Source: Thermoplasmata archaeon
GTDB lineage: Archaea > Thermoplasmatota > E2 > UBA202 > DSCA01
Direction of reading: 5' to 3'
Assembly: GCA_008297795.1 (NCBI GenBank)
Contig: VBQP01000051.1
Coordinates: forward strand, 1-5,639
Length of the DNA: 5,639 nt
Below are positions 1 through 5,409 of this stretch, piece by piece. The position numbers and the translations under genes were made by a program. The notes under the pieces were generated by a model. It had not been told where the DNA came from, did not search any database, and worked only from the letters and a program-made list of their open reading frames with translations. Within the stretch, counting starts at the first letter, position 1; each line of letters begins with the position of its first letter.

Positions 1-1
1 C

Positions 2-217
2 CACACTCTCGGTCTGATGAGCTTTGAAGGCATAGACAATGAAAAGACACGTTTTCCATGGTACAAGGAATACTGGGAGTGGGGAACGTACGAGAGTTGC
101 ATGAATTATCGCTATGTATACAAACTTGTTGATTATTCCAGCGGCGACGACCCGGACCACGACCAGAACGACTGGGATGTTCTGGATTTGGCACGCTTCA
201 CTGAAGAAGGCTGGTGA
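2..217 (+). CDS. C-terminal fragment of a probable metzincin-type zinc metalloprotease (5' end outside the window)
   Basis: The frame is open from the window edge and gives 71 residues before TGA. The first visible residues, HTLGLM, look like the second half of an HExxHxxG zinc motif (HExx would lie just outside the window). About 27 residues later SCMNY fits the Met-turn that closes the active site in metzincins, with Met at visible residue 34. The remainder is rich in Tyr, Trp and Asp (YVYKLVDY, then an Asp-rich stretch), as in secreted archaeal proteases. The internal ATG at base 17 is not a credible start because it would cut the motif. If the His at residue 1 is the second zinc ligand, the usual third position (residue 7) is Ser rather than His or Asp, so the third ligand is unclear. 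The stop overlaps the ribosome-binding site of the lipoprotein gene, suggesting co-expression. Assignment rests on two short motifs; a non-peptidase relative is possible. Confidence 0.6.
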   Translation, partial: HTLGLMSFEGIDNEKTRFPWYKEYWEWGTYESCMNYRYVYKLVDYSSGDDPDHDQNDWDVLDLARFTEEGW

Positions 218-218
218 G
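213..218 (+). promoter_or_regulatory. Shine-Dalgarno site of the lipoprotein gene
   Basis: GGTGAG lies six bases upstream of the ATG at 225 and matches the archaeal anti-Shine-Dalgarno (complement of CACCUC). It overlaps the TGA stop of the protease fragment, which fits translational coupling and fixes the lipoprotein start at 225 rather than an upstream ATG. Confidence 0.75.
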
Positions 219-224
219 CATCAA

Positions 225-1163
225 ATGAAGGCTCTCATTCCTATTGTTGCATCCCTCCTAATTTTAACATCCTTCTCAGGGTGCCTTGGGGACAAAGACG
301 CTGACAATGACGGACTGCCAGACAGTTTGGAGCGCAGTGGATGGAGTATATACGTCACGTCAGTGGGAGAGAATGTGAGTCATGAGGTTCATGTCACATC
401 AAGCACCCACAGAAAGGATACTGACGGCGACGGCCTTACAGATTTTGAGGAATGGTCATCTTCATCTGGAGGATATGTTACAAACCCGAGAAGCAAGGAT
501 ACTGACGGCGACGGCTTAACCGACTATCAGGAAATAATGGTTTACGGGACAGACCCTCTTGACTGGAGAGATGATATAGACAAGGATAATGGATGGTGGG
601 AAAGCGACTACGAGGAGATAAATTACTACAGGAACAGGGGTATAGATGATGCCACAATAAAGCAATTCTTGAATGATTCTGATGTCGATAGTGACGGAAT
701 AAAAGATGGGAATGACATAGACCCACTGGAGAATATGAAAGTTAAAATAACGTTGGAGGGGGTGAGAATAACATCAAATATGGACGACTCTGATGACCTG
801 CTGGAGGTGGTATTTGACGTTACGACAGATGCGGAAACAAAATCATCAGACCTTTTCTACATACCTGTCGGAGTAAATTATTCAATGAATTTGTCATTTC
901 TGGTGGATTTGAATGATATGGGCATACCTGGCGAGTATAACAACAGCATATCCATAAATGTGGTAGATCAGGATAAGGGGTTTGAGTACAAACCGCTTGA
1001 TACTGACGGTCTTCCTGGCATGGATATAATAAAGATAGTCCCTTCGGGAAGTTATGCGAAAAATGATTTCAATATCAACTCGGACTGCGGTAACTATTCT
1101 CTGAAAGGAGCAGATGGAAGCATATGGTTCAGCATAGAGGATGTCAGCGTACCCTGGTCTTAA
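225..1163 (+). CDS. Predicted secreted lipoprotein with Asp-rich calcium-binding repeats and a C-terminal beta domain
   Basis: 312 residues. Residues 1-20 form a lipoprotein signal: Lys2, a hydrophobic core, then FSGC with Cys20 as the predicted lipidated residue. Calcium-type motifs follow: DADNDGLPDSLE (25-36), DTDGDGLTDFEE (65-76), DTDGDGLTDYQE (92-103) and a weaker DVDSDGIKDGND (153-164). The first, with the following GW, fits the DxDxDGxPDxxExxGY pattern of the calcium domain of anthrax protective antigen (PF03495 type); the others resemble thrombospondin type-3 repeats. From about 172 to the end the protein alternates short hydrophobic strands with Asp/Asn loops, consistent with a beta-sandwich, possibly C2-like. 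There are six N-x-S sequons, suiting an exported archaeal protein. ATG 225 was chosen because it gives the signal peptide and has a good Shine-Dalgarno; an in-frame ATG at 114 would overlap the protease and bury the signal. Likely role: calcium-stabilised surface protein, perhaps partner of the adjacent protease. Molecular function unknown. Confidence 0.85.
   Translation: MKALIPIVASLLILTSFSGCLGDKDADNDGLPDSLERSGWSIYVTSVGENVSHEVHVTSSTHRKDTDGDGLTDFEEWSSSSGGYVTNPRSKDTDGDGLTDYQEIMVYGTDPLDWRDDIDKDNGWWESDYEEINYYRNRGIDDATIKQFLNDSDVDSDGIKDGNDIDPLENMKVKITLEGVRITSNMDDSDDLLEVVFDVTTDAETKSSDLFYIPVGVNYSMNLSFLVDLNDMGIPGEYNNSISINVVDQDKGFEYKPLDTDGLPGMDIIKIVPSGSYAKNDFNINSDCGNYSLKGADGSIWFSIEDVSVPWS
414..515 (+). 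repeat. Two identical 21-bp copies encoding the KDTDGDG calcium loop
   Basis: The 21 bases at 414-434 recur exactly at 495-515, a period of 81 bp (27 codons). Both encode KDTDGDG in the lipoprotein. Identity at silent positions as well suggests a recent duplication or gene conversion of this repeat unit, although strong codon preference could contribute. Confidence 0.8.
1160..1163. other. Palindromic TTAA shared by two convergent stop codons
   Basis: The lipoprotein stop TAA (1161-1163, + strand) and the purP stop TAA (1160-1162 read on the - strand) overlap in one TTAA. There is no intergenic space for a terminator, so each transcript must run into the other gene's 3' end. Confidence 0.95.
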
Positions 1164-2305
1164 CTCACAACTTCCTTTATCTTTCCCTCTTCTATAGCCA
1201 TTTTTATCTCCATTGCTATTCTGCGCCCTGTTGACACTCTTTTTCTCCATAACGTGTTGCCGTACGGATGCCCTACTGACATATGCACGTTTGTCCCTCC
1301 TCCTATCCGTGGTGCCACGTCATAGATATAAAATTGCAGGTCTTTATCAAGGCATGTCTGGAGGCAGAAGGGCCCTATTATTCCATAATCGTAGTACTTT
1401 TTCGTTGCTTCAACGTACCTCTCCCCGAGTTCGAACACCTTTTCGAGTTGTGACTCTCTAAGCGTTGCGGAGTTGTGACCGCATACTGTATATTCGGGAA
1501 TCTGCTGTTTTTCAGGCAGACTGAGCTGCTGCTGGGCGGGGAGGCGGACATGGCCATCAAGGCTTGTCTCAAACCTCCAGTCAATTCCGAGCAACTCCAG
1601 TTCTCCGTTTATGGGGGAGTAGAAAAAATCGAAGTTGAAAACAGGCCCTATTATATATCTCTCTATTCTTGCTTTTTCCAGGTCTTCCTCTGTTATTACG
1701 CCCTGCTCTATCAAACGCCCTGATTTCTCCATATATTCGCTGTAGGAGGAGCATGTGAAAAACCCTCGCTCAAGTTTTTTTACAGCATGGTGGAGTTTGA
1801 CTATGCACAGTTCATCTATATCATGTGGATCCTCTATTTTTTCCGGGAAAGGCAGCCCTTCCTTTTCAAGCAGCCAGTAATAATCCCTCTCCTCTGTCCT
1901 CTCCTCAGTCCGCAGCATATTCCTTGAGCCGAACATCGGCACGCGGAAATTATTCTCTATTTCATCAATGCTGCAGTAAGATGTGAAAGAACGGTTGGGA
2001 ATGAATATCACATTCTCCTCAACAAGCCGTTTCTGGTTCTCTTCCAGCAGAACTTCGTTGAATCTGTCAAAAACCCATGCCTCGTCCACACAGCCCTTCA
2101 TCACTACGCCATCCCTCCTGCGGGCTTTGAAGTATTTTGCATATGTCTTCTCCCTCCCTCTCTGGGATATTGCAACTGTTCTGAATCCCTCGTCTACAGC
2201 CCCGTCGAAGGTATCAAGGGCGGAATGGGAGGCAACAGCCCCTATTTTAATATCTTCTGTGTCATAATCCTCAAGAATGCCCCATATAATGTTCCGGTCT
2301 ATCAT
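1160..2305 (-). CDS. purP: PurP-family ATP-grasp enzyme (FAICAR synthetase or close paralog)
   Basis: 381 residues, full length for PurP (about 335-380). PurP ligates formate to AICAR using ATP, giving FAICAR, the folate-independent archaeal step before IMP. Family landmarks, numbered from the ATG: VASHSALDTFDGA near 25-36 (SH at 26-27), SFTSYCSIDEIENNF followed by VPMFGSRNMLR (106-132), FFYSP then ELELLGIDWRFE (227-246), GPFCLQT (311-317) and the metal/nucleotide segment APRIGGGTN (331-339). ATG at 2305 is preferred because the N-terminus then has the same length before the SH motif as I recall for Methanocaldococcus PurP; an in-frame TTG at 2314 would add three residues. Oddity: the Gly-rich loop, usually like KFPGARGGRGYF, reads KLHHAVKKLERGFF (170-183), so substrate or activity may differ from classical PurP. 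It lies 42 bp after the MFS gene, same strand, but has its own TATA-like box. Family assignment is secure; exact reaction less so. Confidence 0.9.
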   Translation of the reverse strand: MIDRNIIWGILEDYDTEDIKIGAVASHSALDTFDGAVDEGFRTVAISQRGREKTYAKYFKARRRDGVVMKGCVDEAWVFDRFNEVLLEENQKRLVEENVIFIPNRSFTSYCSIDEIENNFRVPMFGSRNMLRTEERTEERDYYWLLEKEGLPFPEKIEDPHDIDELCIVKLHHAVKKLERGFFTCSSYSEYMEKSGRLIEQGVITEEDLEKARIERYIIGPVFNFDFFYSPINGELELLGIDWRFETSLDGHVRLPAQQQLSLPEKQQIPEYTVCGHNSATLRESQLEKVFELGERYVEATKKYYDYGIIGPFCLQTCLDKDLQFYIYDVAPRIGGGTNVHMSVGHPYGNTLWRKRVSTGRRIAMEIKMAIEEGKIKEVVS

Positions 2306-2333
2306 TTTATCCAAATATTGAATGTCAGCGGGG

Positions 2334-2341
2334 TTTTAAAA
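2334..2341 (-). promoter_or_regulatory. TATA-like box for purP
   Basis: On the minus strand the 5'-AATTTTAAAACCCC-3' stretch sits in the short gap between the MFS and purP genes. Its centre is about 24 bases from the TTG at 2314 and 33 from the ATG at 2305, so transcription would begin close to the start codon with a leader of roughly 0-9 bases. This would give purP a promoter separate from the MFS gene. Confidence 0.5.
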
Positions 2342-2347
2342 TTATGC

Positions 2348-3589
2348 TCATCTCACTTTCGCAATTGAATAAAAAGCCATTGTCACTACTCCCAGGGCAG
2401 CAAGTGCGGTTTCTACTCCGTAGCTATCTGCGACCCAGCCTATGGGCGGCGCCAGCAGGGCTGCAGTAAGCGTCTTCACAAGCGATTCCACACTAAGACC
2501 TGATGCCATTGTTTTGTGGGATATCTGCTCGCTTATGTAGCCGACGTTCATGGGTCTGCGGATATTTTTTACAATGTAAAGCAAAACAAAGAGCGCTATA
2601 GAGAGGAGGGCAAAATAACCACATGATTTCTCTATTGCCATGAAAATGCCTGCAAGAAATATCAGCAATGCCCCTGCCATAAATGTTGCATTCACTGCCG
2701 AAGGCAGGTTTCCTATCCTGTCTTTTACCACGTTCGATCTGCTCGATGCAAAACTCGTGAGAATGTATATAAAAAAATATGTTATGCCAACAACAACTGC
2801 TGTTCGTTCATTTCCAGTGAGAAAAAGCATTACCGGGAGTGAGAGGGCAAAAGTCTTCAGAACAGGCTGCAGGTAGTTACTGGAAACTTCGAAAGACCCG
2901 TCGAAAAATGACGAATTTATGACGCCCCTCAGAGCATTAACATTTCTGAAAATTCCTGAAAATTCCCTCAGGGTATTCCCCAGCCTTTCTTTCATTCTCT
3001 CTCCCCTTTTCTCAAATCCGTCAAGTTCAGGAGGATATGTCCCCACATTTATGATATCTATTGCATACGGGATTATGGCAACAAGAAAAATCAGGGCATA
3101 GTTGCCTGTGTAGAATACAATGATTCCAGAAATAAGTGCGTTTACTGCAGAGCCAAACTGAGATGCTGCACGTGTATGCCCATAATAATCCACCTTTCTA
3201 TCTTCCATACCTTTTATCCTGAGATATTCAAGTATCATTGCCTTATGGGTGCCTGTTCTGAATGCATCTCCAAGTGCATAGAGAACCATGGCTATCCCGA
3301 ATGCATAAAAATCCCTGAAAAAGAAAAATATGAGGAAGGAAACAATATATGAAATGAAGGACATCACCATGGAGCTTCTCCTTCCGAAAGAATCTGCGTA
3401 TATGCCCGTGGGAAGTTCGAGCAGAGTTGTGGAAAACATTCGTATCGACACAAGCAGCCCTATCATTGCATAGGATAAGCCAGTTGAAAGAAAATAGAGG
3501 ATTATAAACGGTTCATAAAATTTCAAATTTTTGAGAAAACCGTAAAGTGCAAATCTGTAGAACATTCTGTTTCGGTATATTCCTTCCAC
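2348..3589 (-). CDS. Major facilitator superfamily (MFS) transporter, substrate unknown
   Basis: 413 residues, a usual MFS length, with about 12 hydrophobic segments: roughly 14-38, 40-61, 74-91, 94-110, 143-161, 164-182, then after a charged central loop (190-210, FEKRGERMKER) 236-257, 263-283, 299-319, 322-343, 365-386 and 390-410. The cytoplasmic loop 2-3 motif A is clear: GIYADSFGRR (62-71), preceded by ELPT. A GTHKAMILEYL segment after TM4 recurs in an uncharacterised bacterial/archaeal MFS group. The C-terminal half carries a partner-like GWVADSYG (384-391). Role: secondary transport across the cytoplasmic membrane; no residue pattern reveals the substrate. The start is GTG at 3589, supported by a TATA box 24 bases upstream that implies a leaderless mRNA; ATG at 3565 (residue 9) is the alternative. 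It precedes purP on the same strand by 42 bp, or 33 bp if the TTG is used; a purine-related substrate would be pure speculation. Confidence 0.88.
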   Translation of the reverse strand: MEGIYRNRMFYRFALYGFLKNLKFYEPFIILYFLSTGLSYAMIGLLVSIRMFSTTLLELPTGIYADSFGRRSSMVMSFISYIVSFLIFFFFRDFYAFGIAMVLYALGDAFRTGTHKAMILEYLRIKGMEDRKVDYYGHTRAASQFGSAVNALISGIIVFYTGNYALIFLVAIIPYAIDIINVGTYPPELDGFEKRGERMKERLGNTLREFSGIFRNVNALRGVINSSFFDGSFEVSSNYLQPVLKTFALSLPVMLFLTGNERTAVVVGITYFFIYILTSFASSRSNVVKDRIGNLPSAVNATFMAGALLIFLAGIFMAIEKSCGYFALLSIALFVLLYIVKNIRRPMNVGYISEQISHKTMASGLSVESLVKTLTAALLAPPIGWVADSYGVETALAALGVVTMAFYSIAKVR

Positions 3590-3590
3590 A

Positions 3591-3598
3591 TTGGAGAA
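3591..3598 (+). repeat. Third TTGGAGAA half-site at the MFS start
   Basis: TTGGAGAA here is the exact reverse complement of TTCTCCAA at 3645-3652 and shares TGGAGAA with 3677-3683. It lies immediately upstream of the GTG start (3589) and predicted transcription start of the MFS gene, where a bound repressor would block initiation. It could be coincidental: the motif is only 7-8 bases. Confidence 0.4.
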
Positions 3599-3609
3599 TA
3601 TGCTTCAGG

Positions 3610-3617
3610 ATATATAG
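3610..3617 (-). promoter_or_regulatory. TATA box of the MFS gene
   Basis: On the minus strand CTATATAT (3617 to 3610) is centred about 24 bases upstream of the GTG at 3589, the archaeal TATA-to-start distance. This predicts a leaderless or nearly leaderless transcript and supports the GTG start, which has no Shine-Dalgarno. Confidence 0.6.
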
Positions 3618-3641
3618 ATTTGAGCATAAAAGTTGGGAGGC

Positions 3642-3686
3642 GGGTTCTCCAAATTGGGATAAAAAATTAATCAAAATGGAGAACCC
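3642..3686. repeat. Perfect 10-bp inverted repeat in the divergent intergenic region
   Basis: GGGTTCTCCA (3642-3651) and TGGAGAACCC (3677-3686) are exact reverse complements separated by 25 AT-rich bases. The element sits between the MFS promoter (-) and the TATA candidates of the 3781 gene (+). A CTATAAA lies five bases beyond the right arm. Possible roles are a paired operator, an RNA hairpin in a longer leader of the 3781 transcript, or a remnant of a small mobile element. No T-run follows either arm, so a terminator is unlikely. Confidence 0.75.
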
Positions 3687-3690
3687 AGGA

Positions 3691-3697
3691 CTATAAA
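3691..3697 (+). promoter_or_regulatory. Possible upstream TATA box for the 3781 operon
   Basis: CTATAAA directly follows the right arm of the inverted repeat. If used, transcription would begin near 3718-3722 and give a leader of about 60 bases. It is weaker as a candidate than the proximal box because it would break the near-leaderless pattern of the other genes here. Confidence 0.3.
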
Positions 3698-3745
3698 GCG
3701 TTTTGGATATAAATTCTTTTGCATCGGCATCTGATTTTCCGCAAG

Positions 3746-3756
3746 TTTTAAATTTA
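3746..3756 (+). promoter_or_regulatory. Proximal TATA-like box for the 3781 operon
   Basis: TTTTAAATTTA is centred about 30 bases before the ATG at 3781. With the usual 24-26 base distance, transcription would start around 3775 and leave a leader of about five bases, matching the short leaders predicted for the MFS and purP genes. No strong Shine-Dalgarno precedes the ATG. Confidence 0.5.
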
Positions 3757-3780
3757 GCAGATTGTTAGCAAAGTGGTAAA

Positions 3781-4203
3781 ATGAGCAAGCCCATAGGTGT
3801 GAGAATAGATGAACGGCAGGAGGACGTATGGAAAACTTTCAAAAATTTTGTTGAGGAGAAATATGGCAAGAAGCACACTGTCCTCGGAAATGAACTGATA
3901 AAGGCGCTCCAGATATATCTTGAACTGAACAGCAAATCCGAAAGGAATAATATTGACAAAATAGAGACGCAGTTCATAACCCAGAGGGCGGGAGATATAG
4001 AAATAAAGTCGATCAAGGAAAATTCATATGACCTTCTCAATACCATAATGGCTGTGAAAGGATACATAGACAACCTCGAGTACAACTACTTTGACAAGGG
4101 AAAGCCCATACCTCTAGAGGAGAGAAATCAGATAAGCAAGATAAAGCAGCGCCTCTCCCACGCTCAGAAATTGCTGCAGGATAGAATAGAAAGCATAGGA
4201 TAA
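3781..4203 (+). CDS. Small protein with predicted ribbon-helix-helix N-terminus and helical C-terminus
   Basis: 140 residues, charged and with no signal peptide or membrane segment. I do not recognise the full-length family. Residues 4-48 look like a ribbon-helix-helix (CopG/MetJ-type) unit: a short strand PIGVRID, a first helix (11-28, with DVWKTFKNFVEEKYG), a turn at KKHTVLG and a second helix (36-48, NELIKALQIYLEL). Similar strand-helix-helix segments with an HTVLG turn occur in archaeal plasmid and chromosomal regulators. Residues 54-140 are almost entirely predicted helix, broken near FDKGKPIPLEE (104-114), so the C-terminus may dimerise or bind a partner as a coiled coil. The ATG at 3781 is the start, five or so bases from the predicted transcription start. 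The stop is one base before the NAD-kinase-like gene, implying one operon. Autoregulation through the neighbouring inverted repeat is my inference. DNA binding is predicted, not shown. Confidence 0.7.
   Translation: MSKPIGVRIDERQEDVWKTFKNFVEEKYGKKHTVLGNELIKALQIYLELNSKSERNNIDKIETQFITQRAGDIEIKSIKENSYDLLNTIMAVKGYIDNLEYNYFDKGKPIPLEERNQISKIKQRLSHAQKLLQDRIESIG
4197..4200 (+). promoter_or_regulatory. Shine-Dalgarno site deciding the TTG start at 4205
   Basis: AGGA ends four bases before TTG 4205 and lies inside the last codons of the upstream gene. It supports both the non-ATG start and translational coupling of the two genes. Confidence 0.6.
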
Positions 4204-4204
4204 A

Positions 4205-5272
4205 TTGAAAAAACTGGGTTTTATCATAAATCCCATCGCCGGGATGGGCGGAAGTGTTGGATTGAAAGGAACAGACGGCATGGTGGAGGAGGCGATAAGG
4301 CGCGGCGCCAGGAATGTTGCCCACAAAAGGGCGAAAATTTTTTTACAGCATATCAAAAAAAATTTTGAGTTCTATACATGTTTTCAGCCAATGGGGAAAG
4401 GAGTGACGGATGAATGTGGTATTGATGCGAATGTTGTTTATACGCCATCCATCCCAACAACCGCAGAGGACACAAAGAAGGCAGTTGGCATGATGGAGCA
4501 CGTTGATTTGATCGTATTTGTAGGCGGTGACGGAACTGCCAGAGATATAATGGAAGTGGTGGGCACAGACATTCCCGTACTGGGTGTCCCTTCCGGTGTT
4601 AAAATGTATTCTGCTGTCTTTGCCCAGACCCCTTATCATGCAGCCGAAATAGTGAATGATTTTGCAGAGGGCATTTCCATAGAGGAGAGAGAGGTCATTG
4701 ATATTAATGAAGATGCTTTCAGGAAAGGAAAACTCCTGACATCCGTGAAGGGTTACTGCCTCACGCCCGTGCACGAAAAAATCCAGCCATCAAAAGATTT
4801 TTTTTCAGGCAATGAAGAATCGAAAAAGATTATTGTATCTTATATTGCAGAAAAAATGGATGATGAAACCGTTTATATTATAGGAAGCGGAAGCACGACG
4901 TGGCAACTTAAAAAATTGATGGGGATAGAAGGAACTCTGCTGGGCGTGGATATTGTTAAGAAAAAGAGACTGTTGTGCGGTGACGCATCTGAGTCAGATA
5001 TTGAAAAACTCATTGGCAGAAAAAATAAGATAATCATCAGCCCGCTTGGCGGGCATGGATTCATATTCGGGAGGGGAAACGAGCAGATAAGTTCTGAGGT
5101 AATTAAAAAAGTCGGGAAGGAAAATATAATTGTGATATCAACAAAAGAAAAACTTTCTCATATCAAATCGCTAAAAGTGGATACGGGAGATGTCGCTCTC
5201 GATGAAGAACTGAGGGGATATATGAAGGTCATAACAGGATACGGGGAGAGCAAACTTATGAAAGTGGAATAG
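4205..5272 (+). CDS. NAD-kinase-like protein of the COG3199 (AcoX-related) group
   Basis: 355 residues, complete for this group (about 350-370). Predicted reaction: phosphorylation of NAD to NADP with ATP or polyphosphate, cytoplasmic; for COG3199 this is mainly inferred from homology to NAD/diacylglycerol-kinase folds, so another substrate is possible. The N-terminus LGFIINPIAGMGGSVGLKGTDG (4-25) is the group's signature. FVGGDGTARD (105-114) contains the GGDGT nucleotide motif, followed by VLGVPSGVKMYS (125-136). The C-terminal half has YIIGSGSTTW (224-233), LLGVDI (245-250) and the group-typical PLGGHGFIFGRGNEQ (280-294). The start is TTG at 4205: it puts KKLGFIINP at the family N-terminus and has AGGA four bases upstream. 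Only one base separates it from the preceding ribbon-helix-helix-like gene, so the two are probably co-translated. Homopolymer runs at 4338-4362 do not break the frame. Confidence 0.88.
   Translation: MKKLGFIINPIAGMGGSVGLKGTDGMVEEAIRRGARNVAHKRAKIFLQHIKKNFEFYTCFQPMGKGVTDECGIDANVVYTPSIPTTAEDTKKAVGMMEHVDLIVFVGGDGTARDIMEVVGTDIPVLGVPSGVKMYSAVFAQTPYHAAEIVNDFAEGISIEEREVIDINEDAFRKGKLLTSVKGYCLTPVHEKIQPSKDFFSGNEESKKIIVSYIAEKMDDETVYIIGSGSTTWQLKKLMGIEGTLLGVDIVKKKRLLCGDASESDIEKLIGRKNKIIISPLGGHGFIFGRGNEQISSEVIKKVGKENIIVISTKEKLSHIKSLKVDTGDVALDEELRGYMKVITGYGESKLMKVE
4334..4366. repeat. AT-only inverted repeat inside the NAD-kinase-like gene
   Basis: AAAATTTTTTT (4334-4344) and AAAAAAATTTT (4356-4366) are exact reverse complements with an 11-base loop. 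They encode KIFLQHIKKNF, which reads as a normal helix of the protein, so the repeat may simply reflect Lys/Phe/Ile codons in an AT-leaning gene. The runs of 7 T and 8 A are slippage-prone. Confidence 0.6.
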
Positions 5273-5277
5273 CATCG

Positions 5278-5305
5278 CTAAATAATTTTTTTGCTGACTA
5301 TTTAG
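5278..5305 (+). terminator. Oligo-T terminator candidate after the NAD-kinase-like gene
   Basis: Seven T residues at 5286-5292 begin 14 bases after the stop codon at 5270-5272, which is enough for archaeal oligo-T termination. They lie in the loop of a weak inverted repeat, CTAAATA (5278-5284) with TATTTAG (5299-5305). The T-run is the likelier active part, as the AT-rich stem would be unstable. Confidence 0.5.
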
Positions 5306-5356
5306 TAATGTATTTACTTTAATAAATGAATGCCTAATCTCAACTTATTTGAACAC

Positions 5357-5366
5357 CTATACATAT
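5357..5366 (+). promoter_or_regulatory. TATA-like box upstream of the AbrB-like frame
   Basis: CTATACATAT is centred about 25 bases before position 5387, where an ATA codon begins a TIKRKLG reading in a different frame from the AbrB-like ORF. If this is the promoter, transcription would start near 5386, about 24 bases before the ATG at 5410. Confidence 0.35.
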
Positions 5367-5409
5367 CCATAGTTAAAGGCATAATCATAACAATTAAACG
5401 GAAATTAGG

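Noticed and set aside
114..224. In-frame extension of the lipoprotein from an ATG at 114
   Set aside because: It overlaps the protease frame, reads as low-complexity Thr/Arg and would place the signal peptide inside the protein; ATG 225 has a Shine-Dalgarno and a proper lipobox.
894..1250. Minus-strand open frame overlapping the ends of the lipoprotein and purP genes
   Set aside because: It crosses two confident genes, has Arg/Tyr-rich composition unlike its neighbours and no promoter or ribosome-binding site.
3642..3686. Inverted repeat as an intrinsic terminator or CRISPR repeat
   Set aside because: No T-run follows either arm, neighbouring genes diverge from it so no transcript needs to end there, and it occurs as one unit without regular spacers.
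4205..4246. Internal ATG at 4244 as start of the NAD-kinase-like gene
   Set aside because: It would delete the conserved GFIINPIAG signature; the TTG at 4205 with AGGA upstream keeps it.
4343..4774. Long minus-strand open frame opposite the NAD-kinase-like gene
   Set aside because: It is rich in His, Cys and Ile with no recognisable motif, and the plus-strand protein over the same bases carries the GGDGT signature and full family length.
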